DNA of 59,189 bases from IMG/VR virus record IMGVR_UViG_3300044984_002334, positions 1-59,189 of that record; one strand, 5' to 3'. Of this stretch, positions 22,001 to 30,100 are shown in pieces (position 1 is the first letter of the stretch; every line of letters starts with the position of its first letter). The DNA is from a virus. A program made the translations under genes and the position numbers. The notes beneath the pieces were generated by a model that worked only from the letters and a program-made list of their open reading frames with translations, had not been told where the DNA came from and did no database searches.

Positions 22001-25000
22001 ACATCATTTTCACCTTCATTAAGCTCCTCTTTAATTTTTGCCATTTTCTCAGCACCTATTACAGACTCAAACAACTTACTCATCTTGGGAGTAAAGATTG
22101 CCCTTACTAAATGTGCTGTCAATGCATTGTTTACCTCACGGTGTTTCTCAGAACGCTGATTCACATTCTTAATTAATGCAGGGAATATTTTATTCTCAAG
22201 CACATCTAAGAATGCATTTATCTGAGCGAGTTTCTTTGTGTCTTCATGTGCAGTAAAGTAAGCTTTGGCTGCAAGTAGATTAGAGTGCACTGCTTCGTAC
22301 GCAGTTTCATCTTCAATCAACTCTTCCCTAAACTCAGCAATGTATGCTTTTGTAGGTAATAAGATCTTTTCTTTATAGAACAGCTCATTAACAAATGCAT
22401 CTTGATCTTCAGCATCTAATGCTTTATAGTCTTTCAACACAGTAGCACTTTCATCTAACTGAGGATCGTACTCACCATCCATGAATCTATTGATGGTGGA
22501 TTGTCTTGCAGCGATATTTTCTAAAGCTCGAGTATGTTCTGCTATCTTACCTTGTATTAATAATGAACTATTGTTGTAAGCAGCGCTAGTCCAAGGCATG
22601 TCACGTAATCCGAAAGCTTCAATAGCTTCTGGTTCCATGATTTCAGATAACATCATAGGATCTTCATCATTTATATGATCTTGAAGAGCATCTAACTCAT
22701 TCACGTTTGCTTCAAAGTTCGCAGCAACTTCAGAAAGCTTGGCAGACTCTTCTGCTAACTTATTATCTAATGTTACTTTCAAAGCCCTTGTCTCATCATT
22801 GCTGTACGGAAGTCCTTTGTACATACCCATTAAGGAAGTGGCAGGTGCTCCCGCTGCTAACTTAGTTTTTATGTCTTCGATACGAATAAGATTATTCGCA
22901 GCTGCAGTTTCTAACGAGGCCTTCTTACCTATAGGTGCTCGTGCTAATCTAGTTTCTGTTGTATCAAAGGGACCATTTGCATAAGCATTCTGTGAAAGAC
23001 TGTATGCAAGTTCATTCAACCTTGCTATGTCCTCAGGAGTTTTGTTTGCTTTCTTACCTAGAGCCTTAGCTTCATTTCTAGCAGCTTCTACATCTAAGTA
23101 GAGTTCTTTAAAAGTCTTCTTAAGTTCTGCACGCTTTGAGGTTAGTTCAGTATCTAAACCGTCTAAGTCTTTAAGCATGTTATCTATTACTTCCTTCGCA
23201 CCATCAGTGGTTGCTTTGGATCTTGCAGATTCTAAGGCTTTCCGTTTAGTTGCGGAGTAGAATAAATTCTTCTTTACCCAAAGATCAAATTGACCATCGG
23301 CCATCTCTTTAGCTTTAGAAGATGTAGTACTAGATATGTTCTCGAATGTAGTGGCTAATGATTTGCCTAGAGCAATATTAGCTTTTATATCTGACTCAAT
23401 CCCTAAGGCAGACAGATCAGCATTCGCACCTTCTTCTAAGGAATCGAAGTAACTACCAATCTCTTCTTTAGAGTAGCCTTTGTTCATAAGTGTGTAGACA
23501 TGAGAAGCCATAGCTGTGTGCTTGTTCATCTCTGCCATAACAGGATCATTGTTAAAGGCTGCTACAGTCTGAGCATCCCAGAATCTTTTCTCACGCAATT
23601 GATTAGTTGTCACTTGAGTAACAGCTTCTGGGTCTACAATCGTATTACCATCCTCATCTAACTCGTAATTAGTTATCTCATGATCTTGATCTCCTAATTT
23701 AATAGTCTTTGTAGGTTCGGCCTTGCTAATTTTATTAATAGAGTTAGCATTCTCTCTAAAAGCTACGTGAGCAGCTTTAGAAAAAGAACCTCCGAAAAGA
23801 TCAGCTCTACGAGCTAACTCCTCAGTTCTCATTCCTTTCTCTTGCTTCTTATCTAACATAGCTCCATAAACACCAGACAGTCCGCCTATCGTAGCACCCA
23901 ATCCAATAGCTACACTACCTTCTATTTCATCAGCAGTTAGCTCAGCTCCAGGAACAAATGACTTTGCAAAACCTAGGATGTTTGATCCCATGTTAGAGAT
24001 GATCTGATCTATGTAATCATCCTCATCATCAAGTCTTCCTTTAGCAAGGTTCTTCTCATATTGCTGCATAGAGGTTTGAATGTTCTCTTCCCAGAAACCT
24101 TCTGAGAGAATACCTGTCCCAGCTTTAGACCAGAGCTTCGCTTTAACCGCAGCTTCTTCAACTGCTTTCGCTCCACCCTTAGCCCAGATCTTAGATCGTA
24201 AACTCTTTTGTGAAGAGCTCCACGCTCCGTGTAAGAAGGTGTTCTCTATGAAGTTAGGCACTATAAGCGCACCTACGTTTGTTTTAAATACACGAGCAGC
24301 TGCTTGTCCCGCTTGGAACTTAGCTGTTTCTTCATCTACGCCTTTCTCAATAAGAATCTCATATACATCCTTACGTGTACCGTACGCTTCAGCTGCAGCC
24401 TCTGCTACAGTATTGTAACCTGTGCTTGTAGCAAGCTTAATCTGTTGTCCTGTAGGCGCAACACTCTTTAAGAACTCAGCAGTATTCTTTACGAGGTCAC
24501 GAGTACCAAGTATTGTCTTAGCAACCGGACGTGCAAATCCTTTTAGGATAGCATCATCTACAGCTTGTAGGCCGGCATCAGCGAGTCTAGATACAGGCAC
24601 GGCTCCTTCTAATTGTCCAAATGCTTTTGTAGCAGCTACTAAGGATTCATCAAGCGCACCAAACTTAGAGCCTATGGTTAATGCCCTAGCTCCTGTTCCA
24701 ACTGCTCCACCCACTTTACCAATCACGGCACCGGGTACATACGCAGATGCTACGTACGCTATTCCATCTGCAAGGTCAGTTGTCCAGAACTTAGCAGTTC
24801 CCATCTTACCGATCCAACCGGAGTCATTGTATTGTGCGGAAGAGTATGTAGGTAATACATCACGTAACTTCTCATCAGCTTCTTGGCCCCACTTAGTAAT
24901 AGAGTTATCCCATAACGGAGAGAGATCTTGGTCAGCTATAGCTTTGGGAATGCTAAGTACAGAACCAAATCCTCCTACTACTTTAGGGATAATAGATAAG

Positions 25001-25209
25001 GAACGTGAGAGTAGCCCACTACCTGCTGCATCCCAGAAGCTCTGGTTCTCAGCTCGGTTTTCTTCTTGATTATAATCTGGGCGATAGTTCCTATCGTACG
25101 AATTAGAGTTAGCTGCTAATGGTACGGTTACATCTCGTCTAAGATCTATTCGTGTTAATTTAGGAACTCCAAGTTCAGCTAAACTTTTTCCTTTTACGAC
25201 CTCTGGCAT
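10075..25209 (-). CDS. 5044-aa giant virion protein: SF1 helicase + zincin protease + crAss-type RNA polymerase
   Basis: One uninterrupted 15.1-kb frame. The N-terminal ~500 residues contain several hydrophobic Gly/Ala-rich stretches (e.g. VASAYVPGAVIGKVGGAVG), possibly for membrane passage. An SF1 helicase follows: Walker A GIGGSGKT at 1247-1254, Walker B YIVIDEVY at 1313-1320, GDPSQL, and a C-terminal VAEAQGYQWDEVFV...YTAYSRTK motif near 1455-1500. A zincin protease motif, HEGLH, is at 2286-2290. The RNA polymerase signature GSDFDVDSLF has its metal-binding aspartates at 3973, 3975 and 3977, preceded by RIPSTELHS and PKELVPI as in the phi14:2-type crAss virion polymerase. In that phage the enzyme is injected to transcribe early genes. 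Here polymerase, unwinding and proteolysis are in one chain, perhaps matured by self-cleavage. Its ATG lies 1 base after the cargo-gene stop. Confidence 0.9.
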   Translation of the reverse strand: MPEVVKGKSLAELGVPKLTRIDLRRDVTVPLAANSNSYDRNYRPDYNQEENRAENQSFWDAAGSGLLSRSLSIIPKVVGGFGSVLSIPKAIADQDLSPLWDNSITKWGQEADEKLRDVLPTYSSAQYNDSGWIGKMGTAKFWTTDLADGIAYVASAYVPGAVIGKVGGAVGTGARALTIGSKFGALDESLVAATKAFGQLEGAVPVSRLADAGLQAVDDAILKGFARPVAKTILGTRDLVKNTAEFLKSVAPTGQQIKLATSTGYNTVAEAAAEAYGTRKDVYEILIEKGVDEETAKFQAGQAAARVFKTNVGALIVPNFIENTFLHGAWSSSQKSLRSKIWAKGGAKAVEEAAVKAKLWSKAGTGILSEGFWEENIQTSMQQYEKNLAKGRLDDEDDYIDQIISNMGSNILGFAKSFVPGAELTADEIEGSVAIGLGATIGGLSGVYGAMLDKKQEKGMRTEELARRADLFGGSFSKAAHVAFRENANSINKISKAEPTKTIKLGDQDHEITNYELDEDGNTIVDPEAVTQVTTNQLREKRFWDAQTVAAFNNDPVMAEMNKHTAMASHVYTLMNKGYSKEEIGSYFDSLEEGANADLSALGIESDIKANIALGKSLATTFENISSTTSSKAKEMADGQFDLWVKKNLFYSATKRKALESARSKATTDGAKEVIDNMLKDLDGLDTELTSKRAELKKTFKELYLDVEAARNEAKALGKKANKTPEDIARLNELAYSLSQNAYANGPFDTTETRLARAPIGKKASLETAAANNLIRIEDIKTKLAAGAPATSLMGMYKGLPYSNDETRALKVTLDNKLAEESAKLSEVAANFEANVNELDALQDHINDEDPMMLSEIMEPEAIEAFGLRDMPWTSAAYNNSSLLIQGKIAEHTRALENIAARQSTINRFMDGEYDPQLDESATVLKDYKALDAEDQDAFVNELFYKEKILLPTKAYIAEFREELIEDETAYEAVHSNLLAAKAYFTAHEDTKKLAQINAFLDVLENKIFPALIKNVNQRSEKHREVNNALTAHLVRAIFTPKMSKLFESVIGAEKMAKIKEELNEGENDVLPFDGVLSIVSTFRNLSTAEQEHEFLDSLKEIKFSKDFEAFGLKPARVKELDTYSLTGPIAVIDNLIRDHYGDDVPPYITKFSNDYDFNYLAKVAKPVDDKFALKIKDYYEQALALGLITKLMGSNLDYVKFVALKEKLAQPPSLQQNIVLTQGMLFLTNPPLTVSHAGDNVLLSKGIGGSGKTFLLASSLYEMYKSLNPAAKVYAFSKTKLTSENINNAIFGDKTKGSFEAFMAADISPYDYIVIDEVYTFSKEELDAITAKIKSKRIIALGDPSQLKAEAESSLDKSLRAYNTIPLTTSYRTNVGYIASFMSKYQLNAKEVQSPIATASEELSSITDTSAVFGVIGAKDTEFQKLLSTPTTRSRVVLVSSQEDKAKYSGVTVLTVAEAQGYQWDEVFVDINELDLPAEPFEMNKVYYTAYSRTKSLLVTTSPSVVNGAPNTDMSSTITNSVEELTKTKDYFNSNINSAKNLQNILAGVTIISPSALTEVTATEEDVETNSSEDVAITSESFAAIDPADVVLPTPELQEGEAFLINPTNYAFSRGNVPTSGIGHIIPLSRNGVNFYQVVMKGNEGKYYRVAVLSEEEAKTIPLKGMPVLNEAALTEVIPDISLISAGEIEITRADALSISYIPGAFETAQPAYDNGATSLIEDVIIKFYTSYYGTHPSGLEFIQSLNPEERWVNKNADGTYTVNWKAIQRTVKDPSGNDVIVSDINLKIFDKHKNKPPKELAHVTPAPGFPYLIFSNLKRVGREGIVTASEKPFVIPLNSSPLDASSVSNLIEFTRAAEVLEQELGIPLGSEEFGDTVRSASEHYEVDIDTHTGENTYGIKKKSTAPPISSAMDQVVRGVFGGTRRMVTFETEDEAVEYLNENGTTIEGTDYFKVNGDVIVAITETKNKRFRLEASTDATNREENTIPYKQLQMREGMGPAQHEFNNLAKANSNVNGEQLRRNLMKWDPVQKKNVKQSGMYRAGSLLTNYETDEKTGDSFVKEFVDYDRLYANPDVIALLGEGVQFTDQDKLSDLRTALQRAYQDRGSDAATARGQAENVIFFFTSAETTLPFLQAIVNPILEEGANGNLNTPLKMSEISRTNLAKDHKTVSQQLSSSFIKVNPTTVTYKLTDAIVVGPEVEKGKTYGAKELFSEMKVVGELERIRLLVETALPEQAKVYESLKGIYLNGEYRKDLAMTALDENGVFSISVGLPVGKIESHLMLHEGLHAVTKASLMKGKKDRLSKKDTPEALLYQRIAALKKRFDGAVKGKINPDTGSKYKLTEVYETTPSELDIFEFVASLSNPKFRELAKSIEVLPKSKDSILKRLLQTILDYLADILGLDANVYDATLAVLENFYGDTKAQFLRPAPPVVVTRSVTEVKAETLGRLNKQLNDADEYEFDELAANVTSSFPMLERIPTYGETSNLKFRDSFLLLPEEEQLRILSSIGTSSFAYVNQNVEQVYTHLGTIYTSKSMGLYLDTLLAGKELTKEQINLIKSIIFLDASNPTTKLIPNILKAVTNDRDALYDILFTQVFNNKDKSEFLIKTNSTTNREAFTKMMTLPEFNKLFEALGYLVMPEIALAIQKVEDRSAARYIVAKNLVLNTVSANMAKTTEVMKIRNELFAELKTNLSNPAYVFPNGLTRSGSAKAIKALYAELGTANSNRKVEILYNELPALEDMLAGIDSLTSSNTKTNTLVLKDIIKDIYPNTNFDENAIGRVNLELAELGEEEFYSGDTELKESSGILEYLKLYNKSYETTLSESMKDFLSFVQVGNRYLSSALVYIKTMQLASTLDWTQSLSSTKNSISAQLLKLKSDSGLSGLDLAIIDNLYNNIILATNNSFVDGVTIPTNLHITAVNSIAGVNAYIAYEADGIKTLAELEKLPTSGKQMTSNSLFLFLKAKNNALTIAQFNKMLHKADAINVLRGVHNTMASMKETDLFISTRTSAEGNTFRMVKSRSSDVSVTIKEFISNELYERFGNGTLKSLHTLYYDHKFVSEGKPTTIRAALSSNPKAKKVAIRYFYKMLNLPANNLTIKDEEVAELAEKIKGLLSHTAKVTSDIVTSEDDTVKVFNFPEWLESVDGYISEINKPMARSDEFIRNPSVLDLNGNKFYKYHESSFMYDVLNNIIDIDSSLINSQSTKNSKFRVVPDHLLTDLHKHNIFIQSPKRAANRIYAVGEYAGAKNKDNGSSTEYLRENKFFFFQRKFITGFVDGIRQYGNSYHQFSFVPSDSPKHPLVRLGLLSMDKTKYGIAEMFDSLKAKANLLERGIIDIEKYEKSLSSNLFANFKVGLKVSTEFPNWREIPSDELAARAYDYLKKEALTYLENNIKELEPSFDKRMIATMLSLRNAEKEKNLFSGEFNELLDTIQYDFTKGEEIINFKSSDKGNINLILPLFTLFYLNNTVNSYHLNQLYLGDYSAFPSVDMIIKRFAGTKAPGIRGLVDPIIGMKETYKLAILADTVVGLETTRAKFAELFFGGVVPENEKEEFENFMTFFGDEFESTDAQGFMTPARLADLSKGFEKSWTLGNVHKPVYFGIDPHTFNDKDGNPVMSTSIARYVKNSTVVLTDELCAKFKYLARLREVMESQGNDEAVFRSAVKVGLPILYSEEGVPLKYPTMANIMKKVAGKDTDLSSLEGIGAVGMLSDFADAYDSAPVLPSLTLSNHNYRLQFNATTDVEKDVSVYSQLMYFLNVYGDKLKNPAYENTQVAARQVYDLIAELINDGKKEFFDTLTKEGLNKYLAKNLGGSGSERALDLIYNGVNHNHPILEKKGIIALASGLGKSTTKIKFKGGKLVLQTAEGVSWDTGTDIVATNKTNLDALTYKYEEVNGRKMLVAEVVVPAELLTTEQRVALKNGQSIYTMPDGMAFRIPSTELHSAIAFRIVDTYPGGKTNVIIAPKELVPIHGSDFDVDSLFVIMRETVSISEASYVDGIVLTGLISKLGQVFNELKSLEDTLESQEDILKLQELKRTFKEQFKLSVEVATATTDSGLELERKFQEAFIASKAPNEATFRKSWMKRNHIVMGPDKIMEPTVLSAFSEMITKIEDFSTLNPSFIPYLETVLKFITEIVSTEDVMINTNADTPVGYEVVNNKYSLSKEYLNYIKYNLAALESLEGSLQEELKAGFGGLISKSIKSLKSLKAKYLKNSVTETMLDVITDENNKYRMTTPIAFTALTDIIDDDFYKQFQQGKDLDLTNLEDEFQAFEMLTAGVVLTGAFANAAKSFGYLATAGAEETLNKIYISIGELQQELLMTSDADKKTALNKQIDNLQKAKDDYYKTFEFKEYRSPVLNYDTRYRFNINGEDTLFDRIATKDAEGKYLVTQVLDTLTNAAIDNLKLGYLYRAGINQNIGNAVVGLVSTGMPMEAIIALLYQDVFKPLTKSKVKNASTFVADLLKKYPVSTKVLSLEDLKNNITTPNDEITAAAVHLFAKGFKIGGDMRSLSTFLNIVKEQEVFVQNIFKNQELLEAKIGTYKDGVLKSRQDFSFIIPNMFNSAAHLKAAYEVNTDLISFIKDKWSLHSDPMIHMSKEVYKAVTLNSADETGEEYVKIRRAFSNYLLASDPLIKSRLSLVTPKAVTLSDGGSYVLSKQRTFNDEVATFIQKLQAYDRTHPLGERNEFLNTLSIQFNDQKVRTLSFRAGIGIQPEDIAKLALGFKQLNQYTIINGEVTRSLVLDSSKVSPIQRDLLVYALLNLGLDNSSSSYAAYIPSTMFKNVIDRYVTKLTNASEGVTGAQLNHFALFNVITNANRLPKIYYDRSASFIPYDPVTQAKAIDAGYEIITLPNTDTRIKVFFDKRFTPEKNDKGEAKAFPPYIKDTYKQKTTVFKLVLFTPDYGYYQKVGNINDVYYTETPDNYNIATNFTPTELTVHTVQESPTTALTYSKLINGVKKDDIIFITPSYNYDRSLRRKVQVGSVTKNPTGSGIIIKFQDISDTAVLSDWDEDGVPKSVDNVLRAFGLSLEEFSQYSPEEQQKLLDCNG

Positions 25210-25210
25210 A

Positions 25211-27136
25211 TTATTTTAATTTTTTGTAAATTCCGTTTTTGTAACTAGGAATATTATTAATTAGTTCACTTACGGGTAAGTCGTATTGAATCGGTTCCTG
25301 CTTACCTGTTTCCTTATTGAACTGAGTATCTTGTACACCATTGCGGTATAAGAAGTAAGTAAGTTGAAGATCTTTTCCTGAGCGCTCTCGTGAGTTTTCT
25401 ATGTTTAAATTTGGAGCAGCACTAACACCATCCCCTATTTGAAATTGTCTTCCCGTAGTTTTACCTCTTGTATAAATGTCTTGGTATGATTCACCCATTG
25501 CTTTGTTTTGTGTATATCGCTCTTGGTCCTGATCCACAATTACGTATTGCTTACCATTTTTAGGTATAGTAAGTCCTCCTCTTGGAACAAAAGGTTGCGG
25601 CACTATGTATTTAACATCTTGAGATACTTCAGTGCCATTAGAAGATGATGTCTTATTCATTAATAGATCACTGCCTTCTATTCCAGCTGCTTCAGCAGTC
25701 ATTTGATTACCAGTGCCTAACTCATATACTTGTACTGATTTAGGAGATTGCACTAACGCCGAGTACGCAGAAGTCATAAGTTCTTTACCGCCATTATCAT
25801 AAGGAATAGTAAGTGCTATAGGTTCAGCTCTTTGATGGTTCTTAATATCGGTATTGTAATCATTGATTACACCAGCATCAAAATTCTTTGTCCAGGTCGC
25901 ATCCTTACCATACTTAGTGTCATAGATTGCTTTTGCTTGCGATGGGTCTTTATGTAAGCCCGCTATATGATCCTGTATAAAAGCTTGAGCTAATTGTGGC
26001 ATAATACCTCTCTCACGAACTAACTCAGGATCAGCTAGTACTTTAGAAAGATTTTGTTGGCGCTTGTAACGTTCTGATGAGCTTTCTTCGATTTGGTAGT
26101 TAAATAGATTGCCATACGAAGATCCTGATAAAGCAGTGTTATTAGGTCTGTAGTTTACGTCTTTAAACATAGCGTCTTGGTCTAGTGGTTTATACGGCGT
26201 TACATTTTCTACTGTAGATAGAAAATTATATCTCGGAGTAAAATCTTCTTTTAATCTAGCATCTTGACGATCTTGATTGTACTTAGCAAGTGAGAGTGGA
26301 TCACGCTCTGATTTTTGAAGATCCTCTACTTCATCAGTTGCAAGTTCTTTACCTCGTGCAGCAGCGTACGCTGAAAGATAAGTTCCTACAGCTGCAGGAT
26401 CTTGACCATTAAATCTAAGCTTCTGCTCTAAGTAACCAGTAAGTTTTTGGTTCCCGTTTAATCCTTGTTCAAATGCAGCAGTAAGTCGTTCAGCACTTAC
26501 TTGCTTATGTGATTCAGTTACTTCAGTTTGTAATCCATTCTTAAAGACAGTTCGTGTTTTCTTATATGAGTTAGGGCCCACAGTGGGTTTAACTATTTGA
26601 ATAATATCGTTAGGATTAACATACTCAGCTATTTCTTCTAGGCCATTAGAGATATCATTGTAAGTGCCATATTCATTTTTTTGACCTGTTCCTTGAAATC
26701 CTTGTAAGAAATAATTTCGTGCAACATCGTAATCCTCAGCAAGTATTTCTTTCTTCTCTAAGCGTTTTTGTTGACGCTCATTCCAACCTAAATAACTATC
26801 ATAGTTAGATTGTATAGCAGAAGCTTCTCCACCTTTGCCAAAGTCACGCTTCATTGCAGACTGCACTTCGTACAATGCATTTGTAGCTTTGGAGTAATCT
26901 CCTTTGTAAGCAGCAACAGTATTATCAATCTGTTTAGCATACTTTTCTTGTAACTCATTTGCACGTGCACGATCTTGTGGCAGTGCGTCTATAAGAGTAT
27001 TTTTTAGTTGGTCTGCTAGTAACTTGTTAGCATCATGCCGTTTCTGCAATACTGCAAGTACTGATGATAAAGCTGGAATGTTTGGCTTATCTAAATCAAA
27101 CGTGTAGGGAGTAAAATTAGTATATCTATTTACCAT
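25211..27136 (-). CDS. crAss-type cargo/ejection protein
   Basis: A 641-aa protein with N-terminus VNRYTNFTPYTFDLDKPNI. The first 170 residues are strongly helical and charged, typical of proteins stored inside the head or tail of crAss-like virions. The remainder is Gln/Asn/Tyr-rich with beta-like segments. No catalytic motif, Cys cluster or membrane span is evident. It lies directly before the virion polymerase gene (gap of 1 base) and 3 bases after the 1047-aa gene. This matches the position of the small cargo protein ahead of the polymerase in crAss-like genomes. Assignment rests on position and general character. Confidence 0.6.
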   Translation of the reverse strand: MVNRYTNFTPYTFDLDKPNIPALSSVLAVLQKRHDANKLLADQLKNTLIDALPQDRARANELQEKYAKQIDNTVAAYKGDYSKATNALYEVQSAMKRDFGKGGEASAIQSNYDSYLGWNERQQKRLEKKEILAEDYDVARNYFLQGFQGTGQKNEYGTYNDISNGLEEIAEYVNPNDIIQIVKPTVGPNSYKKTRTVFKNGLQTEVTESHKQVSAERLTAAFEQGLNGNQKLTGYLEQKLRFNGQDPAAVGTYLSAYAAARGKELATDEVEDLQKSERDPLSLAKYNQDRQDARLKEDFTPRYNFLSTVENVTPYKPLDQDAMFKDVNYRPNNTALSGSSYGNLFNYQIEESSSERYKRQQNLSKVLADPELVRERGIMPQLAQAFIQDHIAGLHKDPSQAKAIYDTKYGKDATWTKNFDAGVINDYNTDIKNHQRAEPIALTIPYDNGGKELMTSAYSALVQSPKSVQVYELGTGNQMTAEAAGIEGSDLLMNKTSSSNGTEVSQDVKYIVPQPFVPRGGLTIPKNGKQYVIVDQDQERYTQNKAMGESYQDIYTRGKTTGRQFQIGDGVSAAPNLNIENSRERSGKDLQLTYFLYRNGVQDTQFNKETGKQEPIQYDLPVSELINNIPSYKNGIYKKLK

Positions 27137-27139
27137 AAT

Positions 27140-30100
27140 TTAATAAACTTTTCCTCCTGTTTTCTTTTTTACTGTATTGCCATACACATTAGGGTACAAT
27201 GCTTTAAGTAATTCAAGTTGATCAATTGCACTCTTACGTTCATCCATAGCACGTCCGAAATTAGAAAGAGTGTTAAAAGCTGTATCCTTAGCATTGTTTT
27301 GTGCTCCAAGATCTCTTGCATCTAACTCATTCTTATATTGAGCAAGTTGTACGTTTTGCCCTTGACGTTGCGCTAACCGATTCTCATAATCTATGTTAGC
27401 AGTTCTGTTCATATCACTCGTCTGAGAGATAACTTGGTTATCTGCGCTAAGCTTAGAAGCATATAAAGAATTATTAATAGCACGTCTAGTGTTAACAGAT
27501 CCAGCATCAATAGAGTTCCGAGCTTGTGCATAATTTGATTGATTTTGTTGTAATGCTTGATCTGCTGCGTAATAGTTCTTAGATATCGGAGTTGTAATTT
27601 GATAGTCCTTATTAGCTGGAGATTTTCCCATAGAGCGAATCATTTGAGAAGCAGCCGAAATACCTTGTAACGCAGTTCCTGCTGAGACACCTAATCCTCT
27701 ATCAGTAGTGTTGACATCTTTAGATGCATTTGGAACTACAGGAATAGTAATGCCTTTAATATTAGGAACCCCATTAGCATTTAAATTACGTCTTCTATTA
27801 TTTTGTAATTCAAAAGCTCCAGTGACTGAGGCAGGATCTATAATTTGCCCTGTAAGTGGATCTCGTTCTGAAACAGGTAATCTTTGATTTAACGACGTAA
27901 GAGATGGGATTGTTGGAGTTACTCTCGAAGCAAGCGCTCTACTACTCTGTGTGTAACCACTTATTTTTTGTCCAGCGGAGTTATTCCAAGTAGTTAAATT
28001 AGCATTATCTTTATTAATATTTCTAGCCGGTAAAGACAGATTGTAAGTGTTACCAATAGCTTTATAAGCAGCTTCTGTTTTTGATCCCCATTTACCATCA
28101 GGAGTGATAGCAAAACCATTGTTAGAAGCCCATGTTTGAAACTTTTTAAGTTCTTCCCCATTAGGAATTGGGCCCCCAGCAGCCATTGCTACTTCATTAT
28201 TTTGCGGCTGTCTTAGTCCCATCTGAGTCGCCATTTCTTCTTGTATTTGGGTTATTGTATCTAGATCTTTATTTAATCTGGTAATAGTTGCTTTATCTAC
28301 GGGTGTTCCACGTTTACTAAGTTTTTCTATAAGCTTTTCAGACTTAGAAGCATCTTGTGCAAATGTCTTACCTGTAAGAGGGTTAGTGAGTTTATTAGAT
28401 AACACCATATTACCGCGCACTACTTCACCATCATCTAAGTGAACTTTAGTATCACCCATTTGATATTGATTACCATCAGTCATATGCGCATTACCATTTA
28501 CTTGCACTGCATTATTAGATAACCTAGTATCAGTATCTCCAACCATTTTAGTACCAGACATGTGTGATAATGCACCGCCAGACGCAGCATAATTATCATA
28601 GTTCTTAGTCCCAACTTGTTGAAAAGCCTCGCTAATATCTTGTCCAGGCAATGCTTGCTTAGGAGCCATCGCCCTACCAGAAGCATTAATTGCCATACTT
28701 CCTAATGCGCCTATCCCAGGTATCATGCCTGCGATACCTTGAACAACTGGATTAGAAGCAAACTTTCCTAACTGTTGCCCAAATGAAGTTTCTGAAGCTT
28801 TCTTTTGTGCTGCTATTGCTTCAGGAGTAACTGGTAATCCTACTGGGGAGTAAGGAAGTTCTCCACCTGCAGCCTGCTTACGGTACATATTTGGGTATGC
28901 TTGACGAGGCTTTCCTGTAGTAGAGTCAAATATCATTTTTTGACCCTTGTAATCTTCAGTGTTCCATGAAGGTAGACTTACAGGATTTAGTGAACCACCA
29001 GTTTTATATTTTTTTGTTTTCATTTGTTCGTTGTCTAAATAAATTCTATCATATATTTCAAAAGGTTTTCCCATAATGTTAACATCATTAACTAGTCCTT
29101 TTGGGTTTAAGTCGTATTTGTCATAATAGGAAACATAGTCGCCTTTTGCATCTTTTCCTCTAGAAACAGTGAAATTGCCTAAAGCCATAGCAGGATCATC
29201 GCCAGCAGTTGAGTTTTTTATAGAAGCTTCTGCAAATCTTGCATTAGGGATACTATCGCCTGTTACATAATCTGCTGATCCTATTATTGCGTTTTTTCCA
29301 AGTGGCAAATCTTTACCCGCAGCTAAAATACTTTTTTGAAAATTAGGGTCTTTAATATTGTAATAAAAATCTATCTGTTCTTTTGATACACTAGGTTTAT
29401 AATCAGACACACCAAACTTTTTATTTTCTCCTGGGAGCCCTAAAAATAAATTTAATGCATCTTCTTCACTTGGTTCTCGTTTACCATAAAGTGTGGTGTT
29501 TAAACCTGTGCCATTATTATTATAATAAGATGCGTGATCTGCTGAAGCTTTACGTAATTCAGGATTCCCTAAAACGTCTGTTAAATGGGAAGCATCTCCT
29601 GTAGGAATTAATGTTCTACCACCTGAGCTTTTTAAGCTTTCCGAATAAGCATCTAATAGATCAAGTTTTTGAAAAGAATTTAAGTCTTCAACTCTAGAAA
29701 CTTTTGGTATTCCAACAGCGCGTAACCCTATATCACCTTGATCTTTTTTGAAAGCTTGAAAAGCTTCATAAATTTCATTTGTATATTTGTCATTTAACTC
29801 TTTAACTTTAGGAGAAGCATTAAGATTTTTATCTAAACCAGATTCAAATTCTTTACTATTAAACCTATTATGTCCTTCAGCAATACGTTTTAGTGTGCCA
29901 AAATTTACATCGTATTCGGCAACATCCTTAGGCGTTATACTATTAAATAATGATTTTGCTAAAGTTTTTTCTTTTTTTCCTTGTGCCGCTTGTTTTGGAA
30001 GAATCCCATTTTTTTCCATATACATATTTGCATATTCAGATCCGCCTGTATCTCCCATACTTGCTCTATTAATAGAACCATTTGTTACTGTAGGTGAATA

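Noticed and set aside
24422-25069. Long antisense open frame inside the polymerase gene
   Set aside because: It mirrors the opposite-strand giant gene, is compositionally odd (Ser/Pro/Ala runs), has no upstream signal and no recognisable domain.
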